Of a DNA stretch of 64,000 nt, positions 52,017 to 60,484 are shown in pieces. Both the position numbers and the translations under genes were made by a program. Where the stretch lies: NCBI RefSeq assembly GCF_003479405.1, contig NZ_QUHB01000001.1, positions 248,001 through 312,000 of the forward strand. The letters are read 5' to 3'. Below the pieces are notes generated by a model. That model was not told where the DNA came from and ran no database searches. It worked only from the letters and a program-made list of their open reading frames with translations. This stretch comes from Eubacterium sp. AF16-48. GTDB taxonomy: Bacteria > Bacillota > Clostridia > Lachnospirales > Lachnospiraceae. How positions within the stretch are numbered: the first letter of the stretch is position 1; each line of letters opens with the position of its first letter.

Positions 52017-52045
52017 GGCTTCAAATCAGGTTTTGATTTGGAGCC
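52017..52045 (+). terminator. Hairpin between rpmA and obgE
   Basis: GGCTTCAAATCA (52017-52028) and TGATTTGGAGCC (52034-52045) pair over 12 bp with one wobble, followed by TATTTTAA. It may act as a partial terminator or mRNA-processing site setting the ratio of ribosomal protein to ObgE. Confidence 0.55.
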
Positions 52046-52070
52046 TATTTTAAATAATGGAGGATTTATC

Positions 52071-53354
52071 ATGTTTGCAGATTTTGCTAAAATTTTTATC
52101 CAATCCGGAAAAGGTGGAGACGGACACGTCTCATTTAGAAGAGAATTATATATACCAAACGGTGGCCCAAACGGTGGCGACGGCGGAAAAGGTGGAGATG
52201 TAATATTTGAAGTTGATAAAGGACTTAATACTCTTTATGAATTCAGACATAAACATAACTACAAAGCGGAACCGGGACAGGAAGGCGGAAAACAGAATAA
52301 AACAGGTAAGAATGGTGCAGACCTTATTATAAGAGTTCCTGAAGGTACCATTATAAGAGAAGCTGAAACCGGCAAAATTGTTGCAGATATGAGTGGCAAA
52401 AATCAACGTGTCATTGTACTTAAAGGCGGACGTGGTGGTAAGGGAAATCAGCATTACGCCACAGCTACAATGCAGGTTCCAAAGTATGCCCAGCCGGGTC
52501 AGAAAAGCATGGAATTAAATGTTACCCTTGAATTAAAGAGTATTGCCGATGTAGGACTTGTAGGTTTTCCAAATGTAGGTAAATCAACTCTTTTATCAAG
52601 AGTTACCAATGCAGACCCGAAAATTGCCAACTATCACTTTACAACATTAAATCCTAACCTTGGTGTTGTGGATTTAGATGGTGGAAGGGGTTTTGTAATC
52701 GCAGATATTCCAGGATTAATTGAAGGGGCATCTGAAGGAGTAGGATTAGGTCACAAATTCTTAAAGCATATTGAAAGAACCAAAGTAATCATTCATATGA
52801 TAGACGCAGCTTCCGTAGAGGGACGTGATCCTATAGCTGATATTAAGGCTATTAATAAGGAGCTTGAAGCATACAACCCTGAACTTCTTACCCGTCCTCA
52901 GGTTATAGCTGCCAACAAAATCGATGCTATATATGGTGACACTAACGAGGTTATCGATAAAATCAAGGCAGAATTTGAACCGGAAATTAAAGTATTTCCA
53001 ATATCTGCCGTAAGCGGTAAGGGACTTAAAGAATTATTATTCTATGTAAGGGAAATGCTTGATCAGTTTGATGATGCCCCAACAGTATATGAACAGGAAT
53101 ATAACCCTGAAGATTACCAGTTAGGAATTGAATTACCATACACGGTAGAAAAAATCGAAGACGGACTTTATTCTGTTGAGGGACCTAGAATTGAACGTAT
53201 GCTTGGTTATACAAATATTGATTCGGAAAAAGGATTTATGTTCTTCCAGAACTTTATGAAGGATAATGGCATATTGGAAGAATTGGAAAATCTCGGTATA
53301 GAAGACGGTGATACAGTAAAAATTTATGGTCACCAGTTTGATTATTACAAATAA
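52071..53354 (+). CDS. obgE: GTPase ObgE/CgtA
   Basis: Obg is a GTPase needed for 50S subunit maturation and stress control. 427 residues from ATG 52071 (MFADFAKIFIQSGKGGDG), with GGAGG upstream. An ATG at 52014 lies in front of the hairpin and is rejected. The glycine-rich Obg domain (GGPNGGDGGKGGDV) is followed by the G domain with GFPNVGKSTLL, DIPGLIEGASEGVGLGH and NKID. The C-terminal OCT domain is present (about 350-427). Confidence 0.97.
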   Translation: MFADFAKIFIQSGKGGDGHVSFRRELYIPNGGPNGGDGGKGGDVIFEVDKGLNTLYEFRHKHNYKAEPGQEGGKQNKTGKNGADLIIRVPEGTIIREAETGKIVADMSGKNQRVIVLKGGRGGKGNQHYATATMQVPKYAQPGQKSMELNVTLELKSIADVGLVGFPNVGKSTLLSRVTNADPKIANYHFTTLNPNLGVVDLDGGRGFVIADIPGLIEGASEGVGLGHKFLKHIERTKVIIHMIDAASVEGRDPIADIKAINKELEAYNPELLTRPQVIAANKIDAIYGDTNEVIDKIKAEFEPEIKVFPISAVSGKGLKELLFYVREMLDQFDDAPTVYEQEYNPEDYQLGIELPYTVEKIEDGLYSVEGPRIERMLGYTNIDSEKGFMFFQNFMKDNGILEELENLGIEDGDTVKIYGHQFDYYK

Positions 53355-53366
53355 ATGGAGAAAAAA

Positions 53367-53660
53367 ATGAATAGTAAACAGCGAGCATATTTAAGAAAAA
53401 TTTCAGCAATGGAACAGCCTATATTTCAGGTTGGTAAGTCCTCCGTAACACCGGAACTTACATCAGCCATTGATGAAGCCTTGGAAAAAAGAGAATTAAT
53501 TAAAATAAACATATTAAAGAACTGCTTTGATGACTGCCATCAGGTTGCTCAGGTTTTAGCTGAAAGAACAAAGTCAGAAGTGGTTCATGTTATTGGTCGT
53601 AAAATTGTATTATACAGACCTGCAAAAGAAGAAAAGAACAGAAAAATCATTTTACCGTAA
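53367..53660 (+). CDS. yhbY: YhbY/CRM-domain ribosome assembly RNA-binding protein
   Basis: Small CRM-domain protein that associates with 50S precursors. 97 residues from ATG 53367 (MNSKQRAYLRKIS), with GGAG six bases upstream. ATG 53355 directly after the obgE stop contains that ribosome site and is less likely. The motif is QVGKSSVTPELTSAIDEAL, followed by the GxxR-like VIGRKIVLYRP. Confidence 0.92.
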   Translation: MNSKQRAYLRKISAMEQPIFQVGKSSVTPELTSAIDEALEKRELIKINILKNCFDDCHQVAQVLAERTKSEVVHVIGRKIVLYRPAKEEKNRKIILP

Positions 53661-53675
53661 TTAAAGGAGTGCGTA

Positions 53676-54878
53676 ATGAAAGTCGGTATACTGGGAGGAA
53701 CTTTTGATCCCATTCATAATGCTCATATTACAATTGCAAAAGAAGCGCTTAAGCAATTTAATCTTGATGAAATATTAATTATGCCAACTCCTTATCCTCC
53801 TCATAAGGATAAGAACAAAATAACAGGCAATTTTCACAGGGCAAATATGATTAAGCTTGCCATTGGTTCACTGGACAAAATCAGATTTTCCGATTTTGAG
53901 CTTAACAGTCATGATGTAACATATACAGCAGACACTCTTCATATGTTAAAGGAGCTTCACCCTGAAAATGAATATTATTTTATTATGGGAAGTGATTCCA
54001 TTGCCTCTTTTAAAAGCTGGTACAGACCTGACGTTATATTAAAGTTTGCTAAGCTTATTGCCGTTAAGCGTGACGACGAAAGTTCAAAAAAAATGGATGT
54101 TAATATTTCTGAAATAGAGAAGGAGTACAATACTCATATTGGTATTCTTTCCATGCCTGCAGTTGATATTTCTTCAAGTTATATCCGCTGCAACAGTTAT
54201 GAAGCCATAAAATCCATGGTCCCTGAACCTGTATACGAATATATTGTAGAAAATAATTTATACAACAACAATAACAATGTAAATAAGGCATGGTCCATTA
54301 ATAAAATCAAGGAAGATTTGGAAAGTTTATTGAAACCTTCCCGTTTTAAACATATTTTAGGAGTTGCAGACACAGCCAAAACCATGGCGGAACATTTTAA
54401 GTTAAACCCTAACAAAGCTTATTTTGCAGGTATTCTTCATGATTGTGCCAAATACATGAGTGATTCTGAGCTTTTAAATATATGTTATGAAAACAATATA
54501 GAAGTATCTGATTCAGAAAAGAAAAAGCCTGATTTGTTACATGCTAAGGTAGGAGCTTTTATTGCCCAAAAGAAGTATAATATTACCGACCCTGAAATAT
54601 TATCTGCCATCCGTTGGCATACTACAGGCAGGGAAGATATGACTGATTTGGAAAAAATAATTTTTTCAGCAGATTACATTGAACCGGGACGGACAAAGCA
54701 GCCTAATTTAGATTATTTAAGAAGCATTTCTTTAAAAAATTTAGATTTACTTGTGTATGACATATTAAAAGACACCATGGATTATTTACAGGTAAATTCA
54801 GCTGATTTAATTGATGATAACACAAGTAAAGCATATTCTTATTATAAAAATGCAATTAACGAAAATAAGGAGAATTAA
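53676..54878 (+). CDS. nadD: Fusion of nicotinate-nucleotide adenylyltransferase (NadD) and YqeK HD hydrolase
   Basis: 400 residues in two enzymes. Residues 1-195 form NadD, which adenylates nicotinate mononucleotide for NAD synthesis (GGTFDPIHNAHI; MGSDSIASFKSW; DISSSYIRC). A short Asn-rich linker (NNNNNV) leads to residues 205-400, a YqeK-type HD domain with HILGVADTAK, GILHDCAKYM and WHTTGR, the metal-binding His/Asp set. YqeK hydrolyses Ap4A symmetrically. In most Firmicutes the two are neighbouring separate genes, and here they are one chain. Confidence 0.95.
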   Translation: MKVGILGGTFDPIHNAHITIAKEALKQFNLDEILIMPTPYPPHKDKNKITGNFHRANMIKLAIGSLDKIRFSDFELNSHDVTYTADTLHMLKELHPENEYYFIMGSDSIASFKSWYRPDVILKFAKLIAVKRDDESSKKMDVNISEIEKEYNTHIGILSMPAVDISSSYIRCNSYEAIKSMVPEPVYEYIVENNLYNNNNNVNKAWSINKIKEDLESLLKPSRFKHILGVADTAKTMAEHFKLNPNKAYFAGILHDCAKYMSDSELLNICYENNIEVSDSEKKKPDLLHAKVGAFIAQKKYNITDPEILSAIRWHTTGREDMTDLEKIIFSADYIEPGRTKQPNLDYLRSISLKNLDLLVYDILKDTMDYLQVNSADLIDDNTSKAYSYYKNAINENKEN

Positions 54879-54881
54879 TAC

Positions 54882-55229
54882 ATGACCTCAAAGGAAATGG
54901 TAAAAATTGCCTATAATGCAATTGATGATAAAAAAGGAATGGATATTTCCATAATTGATATTTCGGAAATTTCAGTTTTGGCTGATTATTTTATAATAGC
55001 CGGTGGAAGTAATATTAACCAGATAAAAGCCATAGCTGACAATGTTGTTGAGCAATTAGGTAAAGAAGATGTTCACCCAAAAAGCATTGAGGGATATAAT
55101 AATGCCAACTGGATTTTAATGGATTATAAGGATATTGTAGTTCATGTATTTAATCAGGACGACAGACTATTCTATGATTTGGAAAGAATCTGGCGGGATG
55201 GCAAAACCGTTAATATAAACGAACTTTAG
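54882..55229 (+). CDS. rsfS: Ribosomal silencing factor RsfS
   Basis: RsfS binds L14 and blocks subunit joining during starvation. 115 residues, normal size. Motifs are ISVLADYFIIAGGSNINQIKAI and VEQLGKEDVHPKSIEG followed by NWILMDYKDIVVHVF. It is preceded by AAGGAG and follows the nadD/yqeK fusion by three bases, the usual order. Confidence 0.95.
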   Translation: MTSKEMVKIAYNAIDDKKGMDISIIDISEISVLADYFIIAGGSNINQIKAIADNVVEQLGKEDVHPKSIEGYNNANWILMDYKDIVVHVFNQDDRLFYDLERIWRDGKTVNINEL

Positions 55230-55243
55230 GAGATGAGATATAA

Positions 55244-56545
55244 ATGTGGGCATATGAGAGTGTATTTTATCAGATTTATCCCTTAGGATTTTGCGGTGCA
55301 CCCTTTGAAAATGACGGAGTTTTAACCCATCGTATTACAAAGGTTGCCTCATGGATTCCCCATATCAAAGAAATAGGTGCCAATGCCATTTATTTTTCAC
55401 CTATATTTGAATCTGATACTCACGGATACAATACAAGAGATTATAAGCAATTAGACGTAAGATTAGGGGATAATTCCGATTTTAAGGAATTGTGCAGTCA
55501 GTTGCACTCCAACGGAATAAAAGTAGTTATTGACGGCGTTTTTAATCATGTAGGACGTGGTTTTCCGCCATTTATGGATGTGATAAAGAACCGGGAAAAC
55601 TCACCTTATTTTCATTGGTTTAATATTGATCTTAACGGGAATTCAAACTACAATGACGGTTTATGGTACGAAGGCTGGGAAGGCAATTATGACCTTGTAA
55701 AACTTAATCTTTACAACAACGATGTAGTAGAATATCTTTTAGATGCCGTAACCTTCTGGATAAAAGAGTTTGACATTGACGGAATACGTCTTGATGTAGC
55801 ATATTGTCTTGATTTTGACTTCTTAAGAAGATTAAGAAAACATGTTGATAGTCTTAAAGATGATTTCTTTTTAGTAGGAGAAATGCTTCACGGAGATTAT
55901 AACCAGCGCATGAATCCTGAAATGCTTAACAGTGCCACTAATTATGAATGCTACAAGGGACTTTATTCCAGCTTTAACAGCATGAATATGTTTGAAATTA
56001 ATCATTCACTCCTTCGTCAGTTTGGGCCGGAGAACTGGACTCTTTACAAAGGAAAACACTTGTTGTCATTTGTAGATAACCACGATGTTACAAGAGTGGC
56101 AAGTATTCTTTCCAACGAAAATCATCTGCCGCTTATTTATGCACTTTTATTTGGCATGCCTGGTATTCCTTGTATCTATTATGGAAGCGAGTGGGGTGAA
56201 AGGGCAGATAAAAATCAGGGAGATCCTGCTTTAAGACCAAGCTTTGATAAACCTGTTTTCAATGAATTAAGTGCCTATATTGCAAAATTATCCCACATAA
56301 AAAAGAGTCAGCAGGCATTAAATTATGGAGATTTTACATCAGTTGTTCTTACAAACAGACAATGTATATTTAAACGAAGCTGTAATGGTGAAAATATTTA
56401 TGTGGCAATTAATGCAGATGAGAACAGTTTCAGCTGTTCCTTTAATTCAGAAAAAGACACTTTTACAGATTTGATTTCAGGTAATAATATAGCTGTAAAA
56501 CCTGATTTTGAAATGAAAGGTTACACAGCCTATATTTTAAAATAG
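55244..56545 (+). CDS. GH13 alpha-amylase family glycosidase
   Basis: 433 residues, no signal peptide, so intracellular. The GH13 barrel regions are present: VVIDGVFNHVG (region I), GIRLDVAY with the nucleophile Asp (II), FLVGEMLHGDY with the acid/base Glu (III) and FVDNHDVTR with the third Asp (IV). YQIYPLGFCGAP at the start is typical of small cytosolic alpha-glucosidase or maltodextrinase-like members. It follows rsfS by 14 bases with AGGAGATGAG and probably shares the transcript. Exact substrate not determined. Confidence 0.9.
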   Translation: MWAYESVFYQIYPLGFCGAPFENDGVLTHRITKVASWIPHIKEIGANAIYFSPIFESDTHGYNTRDYKQLDVRLGDNSDFKELCSQLHSNGIKVVIDGVFNHVGRGFPPFMDVIKNRENSPYFHWFNIDLNGNSNYNDGLWYEGWEGNYDLVKLNLYNNDVVEYLLDAVTFWIKEFDIDGIRLDVAYCLDFDFLRRLRKHVDSLKDDFFLVGEMLHGDYNQRMNPEMLNSATNYECYKGLYSSFNSMNMFEINHSLLRQFGPENWTLYKGKHLLSFVDNHDVTRVASILSNENHLPLIYALLFGMPGIPCIYYGSEWGERADKNQGDPALRPSFDKPVFNELSAYIAKLSHIKKSQQALNYGDFTSVVLTNRQCIFKRSCNGENIYVAINADENSFSCSFNSEKDTFTDLISGNNIAVKPDFEMKGYTAYILK

Positions 56546-56673
56546 ATATTTAACATTTACTTAACATTATATGTATATTTTTGTATTACCATATAATGGT
56601 TTAAGAGGATTATATCTTTGCAGCATACTGCAATATTATATAAATAAATTATTAACGAAGGGAAGTAGATAAT

Positions 56674-57930
56674 ATGGAAAAGACAGCAAGAAAATTAGTT
56701 CCTGTCACATTACTTACAGGCTACCTAGGAGCCGGCAAAACAACATTACTTAACCAGGTTCTTTCAAATCAGAAGGGATATAAGGTTGCTGTTATTGTAA
56801 ATGATATTGGCGAGGTAAACATTGATGCCTCATTAATTGCCAAGGGCGGACAGGTTACCCAGAAAGATGACAATTTAGTTCCACTGCAAAACGGTTGTAT
56901 TTGCTGTACTTTAAAAGTTGATCTTATTAATCAGATTGTTGATTTAATTGGTTCAGGAAAGTTTGACTATATTTTAATTGAAGCCAGTGGTATTTGCGAA
57001 CCAATTCCTATAGCTCAATCCATTACGATGTTAGACGGTTCTTATGACAAGAGAGCAAAAATTGCCCGCTTAGACAATATTGTTTCAGTAGTTGACGTTG
57101 CAAGGATGGCAGATGAGTTTGGTTGTGGTGAAAATCTTGTAAAAGATGACATAGATGATGAAGATATTGAAAATCTTTTAATTCAGCAGATTGAATTTTG
57201 TAACACCATTATTTTAAATAAAGTTGATACAGTTACACCTGAACAGCTTGCCAAGGTTAAGGCAATTATCAGAAAGCTTCAGCCAAAAGCTGTTATGTTT
57301 GAAACAACATACGGACAGATTGACGTTGATGAAATTCTTAACACTAACAGATTTGATTTTGAAGATGCAAGTATGTCTGCCGGCTGGATTCAGGAATTAG
57401 ATTCATACGATTACAGTGAGGAAGATGAACGCCGCAAGCACCATGAGGAAGTGGAGGAACATGATGAGCATGAACACGATGAGCATCATCATGACGAGCA
57501 TGATCACGACCATGACGAACACGGTCACCACCATCATCACCATCACGGAGAGGGTGAAACGGAAGAGTACGGCATCGGCTCATTCGTTTACTACAGAAGA
57601 ACTCCTTTTGAAAAGGAAAAATTTGAGGACTGGCTTGACAATATGCCAAAAACAATTATAAGAAGTAAAGGTCTCATCTGGGCAGCTGAAGATAACAATA
57701 ATGCTTATCTTTTTGAGCAGGCAGGAAAGCAGTGCAACATTTCCAATGCAGGTCAGTGGGTTGCTACAGCTCCTAAAAAGGTTCGTCAGAAAATGATGCA
57801 GGAAGACCCTACACTTATAGATGATTGGGATGAAAAAGTAGGAGACAGAATGATTAAATTGGTATTTATCGGTCATGATATGGATAAAGAAGGTATCATT
57901 GATTCTCTTGATAAATGTCTTGCCTACTAA
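56674..57930 (+). CDS. CobW/COG0523-family GTP-binding metallochaperone with His-rich segment
   Basis: 418 residues. The G domain has P-loop GYLGAGKTT (16-24), the metal-binding GCICCTL motif (Cys75, Cys77, Cys78), and NKVD. A linker of about 45 residues (about 250-295) is dominated by His, Asp and Glu, including a run of seven His. Then comes the CobW C-terminal domain (FVYYRRTPFEKEKFEDWL). The CxCC motif and His-rich loop indicate a zinc (or other divalent metal) insertase rather than cobalamin synthesis. No Zur box was recognised upstream. It is a monocistronic unit with its own terminator. A TATAAT at 56592-56597 may be its -10 box. Confidence 0.9.
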   Translation: MEKTARKLVPVTLLTGYLGAGKTTLLNQVLSNQKGYKVAVIVNDIGEVNIDASLIAKGGQVTQKDDNLVPLQNGCICCTLKVDLINQIVDLIGSGKFDYILIEASGICEPIPIAQSITMLDGSYDKRAKIARLDNIVSVVDVARMADEFGCGENLVKDDIDDEDIENLLIQQIEFCNTIILNKVDTVTPEQLAKVKAIIRKLQPKAVMFETTYGQIDVDEILNTNRFDFEDASMSAGWIQELDSYDYSEEDERRKHHEEVEEHDEHEHDEHHHDEHDHDHDEHGHHHHHHHGEGETEEYGIGSFVYYRRTPFEKEKFEDWLDNMPKTIIRSKGLIWAAEDNNNAYLFEQAGKQCNISNAGQWVATAPKKVRQKMMQEDPTLIDDWDEKVGDRMIKLVFIGHDMDKEGIIDSLDKCLAY

Positions 57931-57952
57931 TTTCAAAATTAAATAGAACAGC

Positions 57953-57995
57953 AAAAATCCGGTATTAAGCAGAAATGTTTAACACCGGATTTTTT
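57953..57995. terminator. Terminator between cobW-like gene and lexA
   Basis: AAAAATCCGGTATTAA (57953-57968) and TTAACACCGGATTTTT (57979-57994) pair with one mismatch. A and T runs on both sides allow function in both directions for these convergent genes. Confidence 0.85.
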
Positions 57996-58041
57996 ATGAA
58001 TAAGAGCTCATTAATCTCAATAATAAATTAACCATCTAATT

Positions 58042-58659
58042 TTACATAATATTTCTTCTATAAAGTGCATGTGCCCTTCCAACAATAATACAGTCATTCA
58101 CAATAATAGGATCCATGTTGTCATTTTCAGGTTGAAGTCTGATATATCCGTTTTCCTTGTAAAAACGCTTAACTGTAACAGAATCATCTATTAAAGCCAC
58201 AACGATATCTCCGTTCTTAGCAGTATCAGTTTTTTCTATAATAAGATAATCTCCCTCTAAAAAACCTACATTAATCATACTGTCTCCATGAACCTCTAAT
58301 ATGTATGTCTCTGCATTAGGCAAAAACTCTGTAGGTATGGCAAAATAATCCTTAATATTCTCCACAGCAAGCAGTGGTTCTCCGGCAGCCACCCGTCCTA
58401 TAACAGGTATATTGGTCATTTCCCTTCTGGACAATCCAAATTCATCATCTATAATTTCAATTGCCCTTGGCTTAGTAGGGTCTCTTCTGATATAGCCCTT
58501 TTCCTCTAAACTGTTAAGATGAGCATGAACAGAAGAAGTAGACTTTAAGGATACCTTCTCGCATATTTCCCTAACAGTAGGAGGATATCCCTTTAACAAA
58601 ATTTCATCTTTTATATAATCTAATATCTGTTGCTGTTTTGGTGTAATCTTTCCAGCCAT
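58042..58659 (-). CDS. lexA: SOS repressor LexA
   Basis: LexA represses DNA-damage genes and cleaves itself with RecA filaments. 205 residues. The winged-helix DNA-binding domain (KGYPPTVREICEKVSLKSTS) is followed by cleavage site Ala92-Gly93 (GRVAAGEP) and the Ser127 (HGDSM) / Lys164 (SVTVKRF) catalytic dyad. AAGGAG precedes the ATG. It diverges from the yneA-like gene, and LexA boxes lie in the shared intergenic region. Confidence 0.97.
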   Translation of the reverse strand: MAGKITPKQQQILDYIKDEILLKGYPPTVREICEKVSLKSTSSVHAHLNSLEEKGYIRRDPTKPRAIEIIDDEFGLSRREMTNIPVIGRVAAGEPLLAVENIKDYFAIPTEFLPNAETYILEVHGDSMINVGFLEGDYLIIEKTDTAKNGDIVVALIDDSVTVKRFYKENGYIRLQPENDNMDPIIVNDCIIVGRAHALYRRNIM

Positions 58660-58716
58660 AAAAAAAATCTCCTTTTCATATTTGTAAGTCCCGTTTAATG
58701 TACTTAATATATGTTA

Positions 58717-58745
58717 ATATTATCATATATGAAAAGAAAAGGCAA
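58717..58745 (-). promoter_or_regulatory. Promoter of lexA
   Basis: On the minus strand, TTGCCT (58745-58740) and TAATAT (58722-58717) with a 17-base spacer. The first LexA box lies about ten bases upstream of the -35 element. Confidence 0.6.
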
Positions 58746-58754
58746 TAACAAAAT

Positions 58755-58768
58755 CGAACAAATATTCG
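58755..58768. promoter_or_regulatory. LexA box 1
   Basis: CGAACAAATATTCG fits the Gram-positive LexA consensus CGAAC-N4-GTTCG apart from one position. It is nearest the lexA promoter and likely serves autoregulation. Confidence 0.75.
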
Positions 58769-58777
58769 AAAATGTTG

Positions 58778-58806
58778 TTGACAAACATTTGTTCTGGTGA
58801 TATTAT
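58778..58806 (+). promoter_or_regulatory. Promoter of the yneA-like gene
   Basis: TTGACA (58778-58783) and TATTAT (58801-58806), spacer 17 bases. LexA box 2 overlaps its -35 element and spacer. Confidence 0.75.
58782..58795. promoter_or_regulatory. LexA box 2
   Basis: CAAACATTTGTTCT, on the other strand AGAACAAATGTTTG, matches the LexA consensus with changes at the outer bases. It sits across the -35 region of the yneA-like promoter. Confidence 0.75.
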
Positions 58807-58820
58807 ATCAATACAAGATA

Positions 58821-58834
58821 CGAACAAATGTTCA
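58821..58834. promoter_or_regulatory. LexA box 3
   Basis: CGAACAAATGTTCA matches the LexA consensus at 13 of 14 positions and lies just downstream of the expected transcription start of the yneA-like gene. Confidence 0.85.
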
Positions 58835-58875
58835 CTACTTTTTATAAATACAATTATTCGACGGAGGATTTACAT

Positions 58876-59253
58876 ATGAAAGAATCAATGAATTACAACA
58901 GAAGGGAAGTTGTTGCACAACAGAAACGTACCCGCATTGCTGAATTAAAGAAGAGAATTATTTTATCCTGTAGCTTTATTGCATTATTGGCAGTAGCTGT
59001 TGTTACAGCCATTAGTTTCGTTAACGTAAACGCAACTGTACAGGGAGATAACCCTTCATACAAATATTACACCAGCTATGAAGTTCAGCCTGGAGATACA
59101 TTAACATCCATAGCACAGAAATACACTGCCAATAGCAATGTTTCTGTTCCTGAATACATATCTGAGGTAAAGAAAAACAATGAACTTTCCTCTGATAACA
59201 TTACAGCCGGAAACTACATTGTTATTTCATATTATTCTAATGAATATAAATAA
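58876..59253 (+). CDS. yneA: YneA-like SOS cell-division suppressor (membrane helix plus LysM)
   Basis: 125 residues from ATG 58876 (MKESMNYNRREV), which has GGAGG upstream. An ATG at 58828 lies inside LexA box 3. There is a basic N-terminus, one membrane helix (29-49) and an extracellular LysM domain (66-119, YEVQPGDTLTSIAQKY). In Bacillus, yneA lies divergent from lexA and its product halts division during the SOS response. The same architecture, orientation and LexA boxes here support that assignment, although sequence identity is modest. Confidence 0.8.
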   Translation: MKESMNYNRREVVAQQKRTRIAELKKRIILSCSFIALLAVAVVTAISFVNVNATVQGDNPSYKYYTSYEVQPGDTLTSIAQKYTANSNVSVPEYISEVKKNNELSSDNITAGNYIVISYYSNEYK

Positions 59254-59325
59254 TCTTTTTATTTATATATTTTTGTTTCTGTGGTAGTAGAATAAGTTAT
59301 CCATATGTTATTTTACATCCACATT

Positions 59326-59363
59326 ATAATACCGGGAAGGATGTTTATCCCTTCCGGTATTAT
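59326..59363 (+). terminator. Terminator after the yneA-like gene
   Basis: ATAATACCGGGAAGG (59326-59340) pairs with CCCTTCCGGTATTAT (59349-59363), with one bulged base, followed by a short T-run. The remainder of 59254-59413 is AT-rich with nothing recognised. Confidence 0.75.
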
Positions 59364-59413
59364 TTCCCCAAATACAAACTAAATTATTTTCTTCTTAAAA
59401 TTAGTCTTTTCTT

Positions 59414-60469
59414 TTAATCTTTTCTTAACTTGACGGCATTTCTTGCCTTACGGCGTCGTTCGTCTTCAATAGCTGCATAGTGTTTTCTGGTTGTATTTAC
59501 ATCCTTATGTCCTAAAACATCTGCAACCAAATATATATCTCCCGTTTCCTTATATAAAGATGTACCATATGTGCTCCGAAGCTTATGAGGAGTTATTTTC
59601 TTTAAATTAGTAATTAAGGAAGAATATTTTTTTACCAAATTTTCCACTGAACGCACACTCATACGTTTTTTCTGTAGAGAGAGGAATAGTGCATTTTCAT
59701 GGCCTGTTACAGCAATAATATGCTTTCTTTCCTCTATATAATCAAGTAAAGCTTCCTCAACCTCCCTGCCGAAGTATACAACAGTTTCGTTTCCGCCTTT
59801 TCGCCTGATTTTAATTCCTGAATTTTTAAAATCAACATCTCCAATATCTATTCCCACACATTCAGAAACACGAATACCTGTACCTAACATCAATGTTAAA
59901 ATTGCCACATCACGAATCTTTGTTTTTTCATGGAAATACTTTTGATTATCCGTTAATTTATCCCCTGTTTCCACCTCATCTAAAAGATTGCCTACCTCAT
60001 CTGCATCAAGTCGTACAATCTCTTTTTCGTGGATTTTTGGCATATCAACAATAGAAGCAGGATTAGTGCTTATTTTTTCTTTTTTATAAAAGAATTTATA
60101 TAAGGTTCTAAGACAACCTAATTTTCTTTTAATTCCACATTCTTTGTTAGTGTGTTCCTTACCATCTGAATCTATATAAAACTTAAGATAATCCAAATAT
60201 TCTTCAATATCAGTAGCTGTAACCTTATCTAACACATCAAGGGTTATATCATGAATATTAACATTCTTTAATTTCGGATTATTTGATTTTAAGTAATTAA
60301 AAAATACTGATAAATCATATCCATAGGCAATTCTTGTCCTAGAAGAAGTAGTAGGCTCAATTCCTCTAAAAAACTCCCCACAAAACGCTGGAAGACTTTT
60401 AAGCAACTCCCTAAGTTTTAAATTATTATCTACAATAACCTGATCATGATAATTTCTTTGTGTAGCCAT
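59414..60469 (-). CDS. XerC/XerD/XerS-type tyrosine recombinase
   Basis: 351 residues. An N-terminal core-binding domain has an extended start (LPAFCGEFFRGIEPTTSSRT) like that of single-recombinase XerS proteins. The catalytic domain has Arg200 (GTGIRVSE), Lys224 (RRKGGN), His295 and Arg298 (HKLR), His321 (LGH) and nucleophile Tyr331 (KHYA), all intact. No phage or integron genes adjoin it, so chromosome dimer resolution at dif is the favoured role. Co-location with lexA is notable. AGGAGGAACA precedes the ATG, and ttcA-like lies 15 bases upstream. Confidence 0.88.
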   Translation of the reverse strand: MATQRNYHDQVIVDNNLKLRELLKSLPAFCGEFFRGIEPTTSSRTRIAYGYDLSVFFNYLKSNNPKLKNVNIHDITLDVLDKVTATDIEEYLDYLKFYIDSDGKEHTNKECGIKRKLGCLRTLYKFFYKKEKISTNPASIVDMPKIHEKEIVRLDADEVGNLLDEVETGDKLTDNQKYFHEKTKIRDVAILTLMLGTGIRVSECVGIDIGDVDFKNSGIKIRRKGGNETVVYFGREVEEALLDYIEERKHIIAVTGHENALFLSLQKKRMSVRSVENLVKKYSSLITNLKKITPHKLRSTYGTSLYKETGDIYLVADVLGHKDVNTTRKHYAAIEDERRRKARNAVKLRKD

Positions 60470-60484
60470 TGTTCCTCCTGAAAT

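Noticed and set aside
57344..57655. Open frames of 103 and 81 codons in other phases across the His-rich part of the CobW gene
   Set aside because: They result from the repetitive CAT/GAT codons of the His-Asp-Glu segment. They have no ribosome site and lie wholly inside a clear gene.
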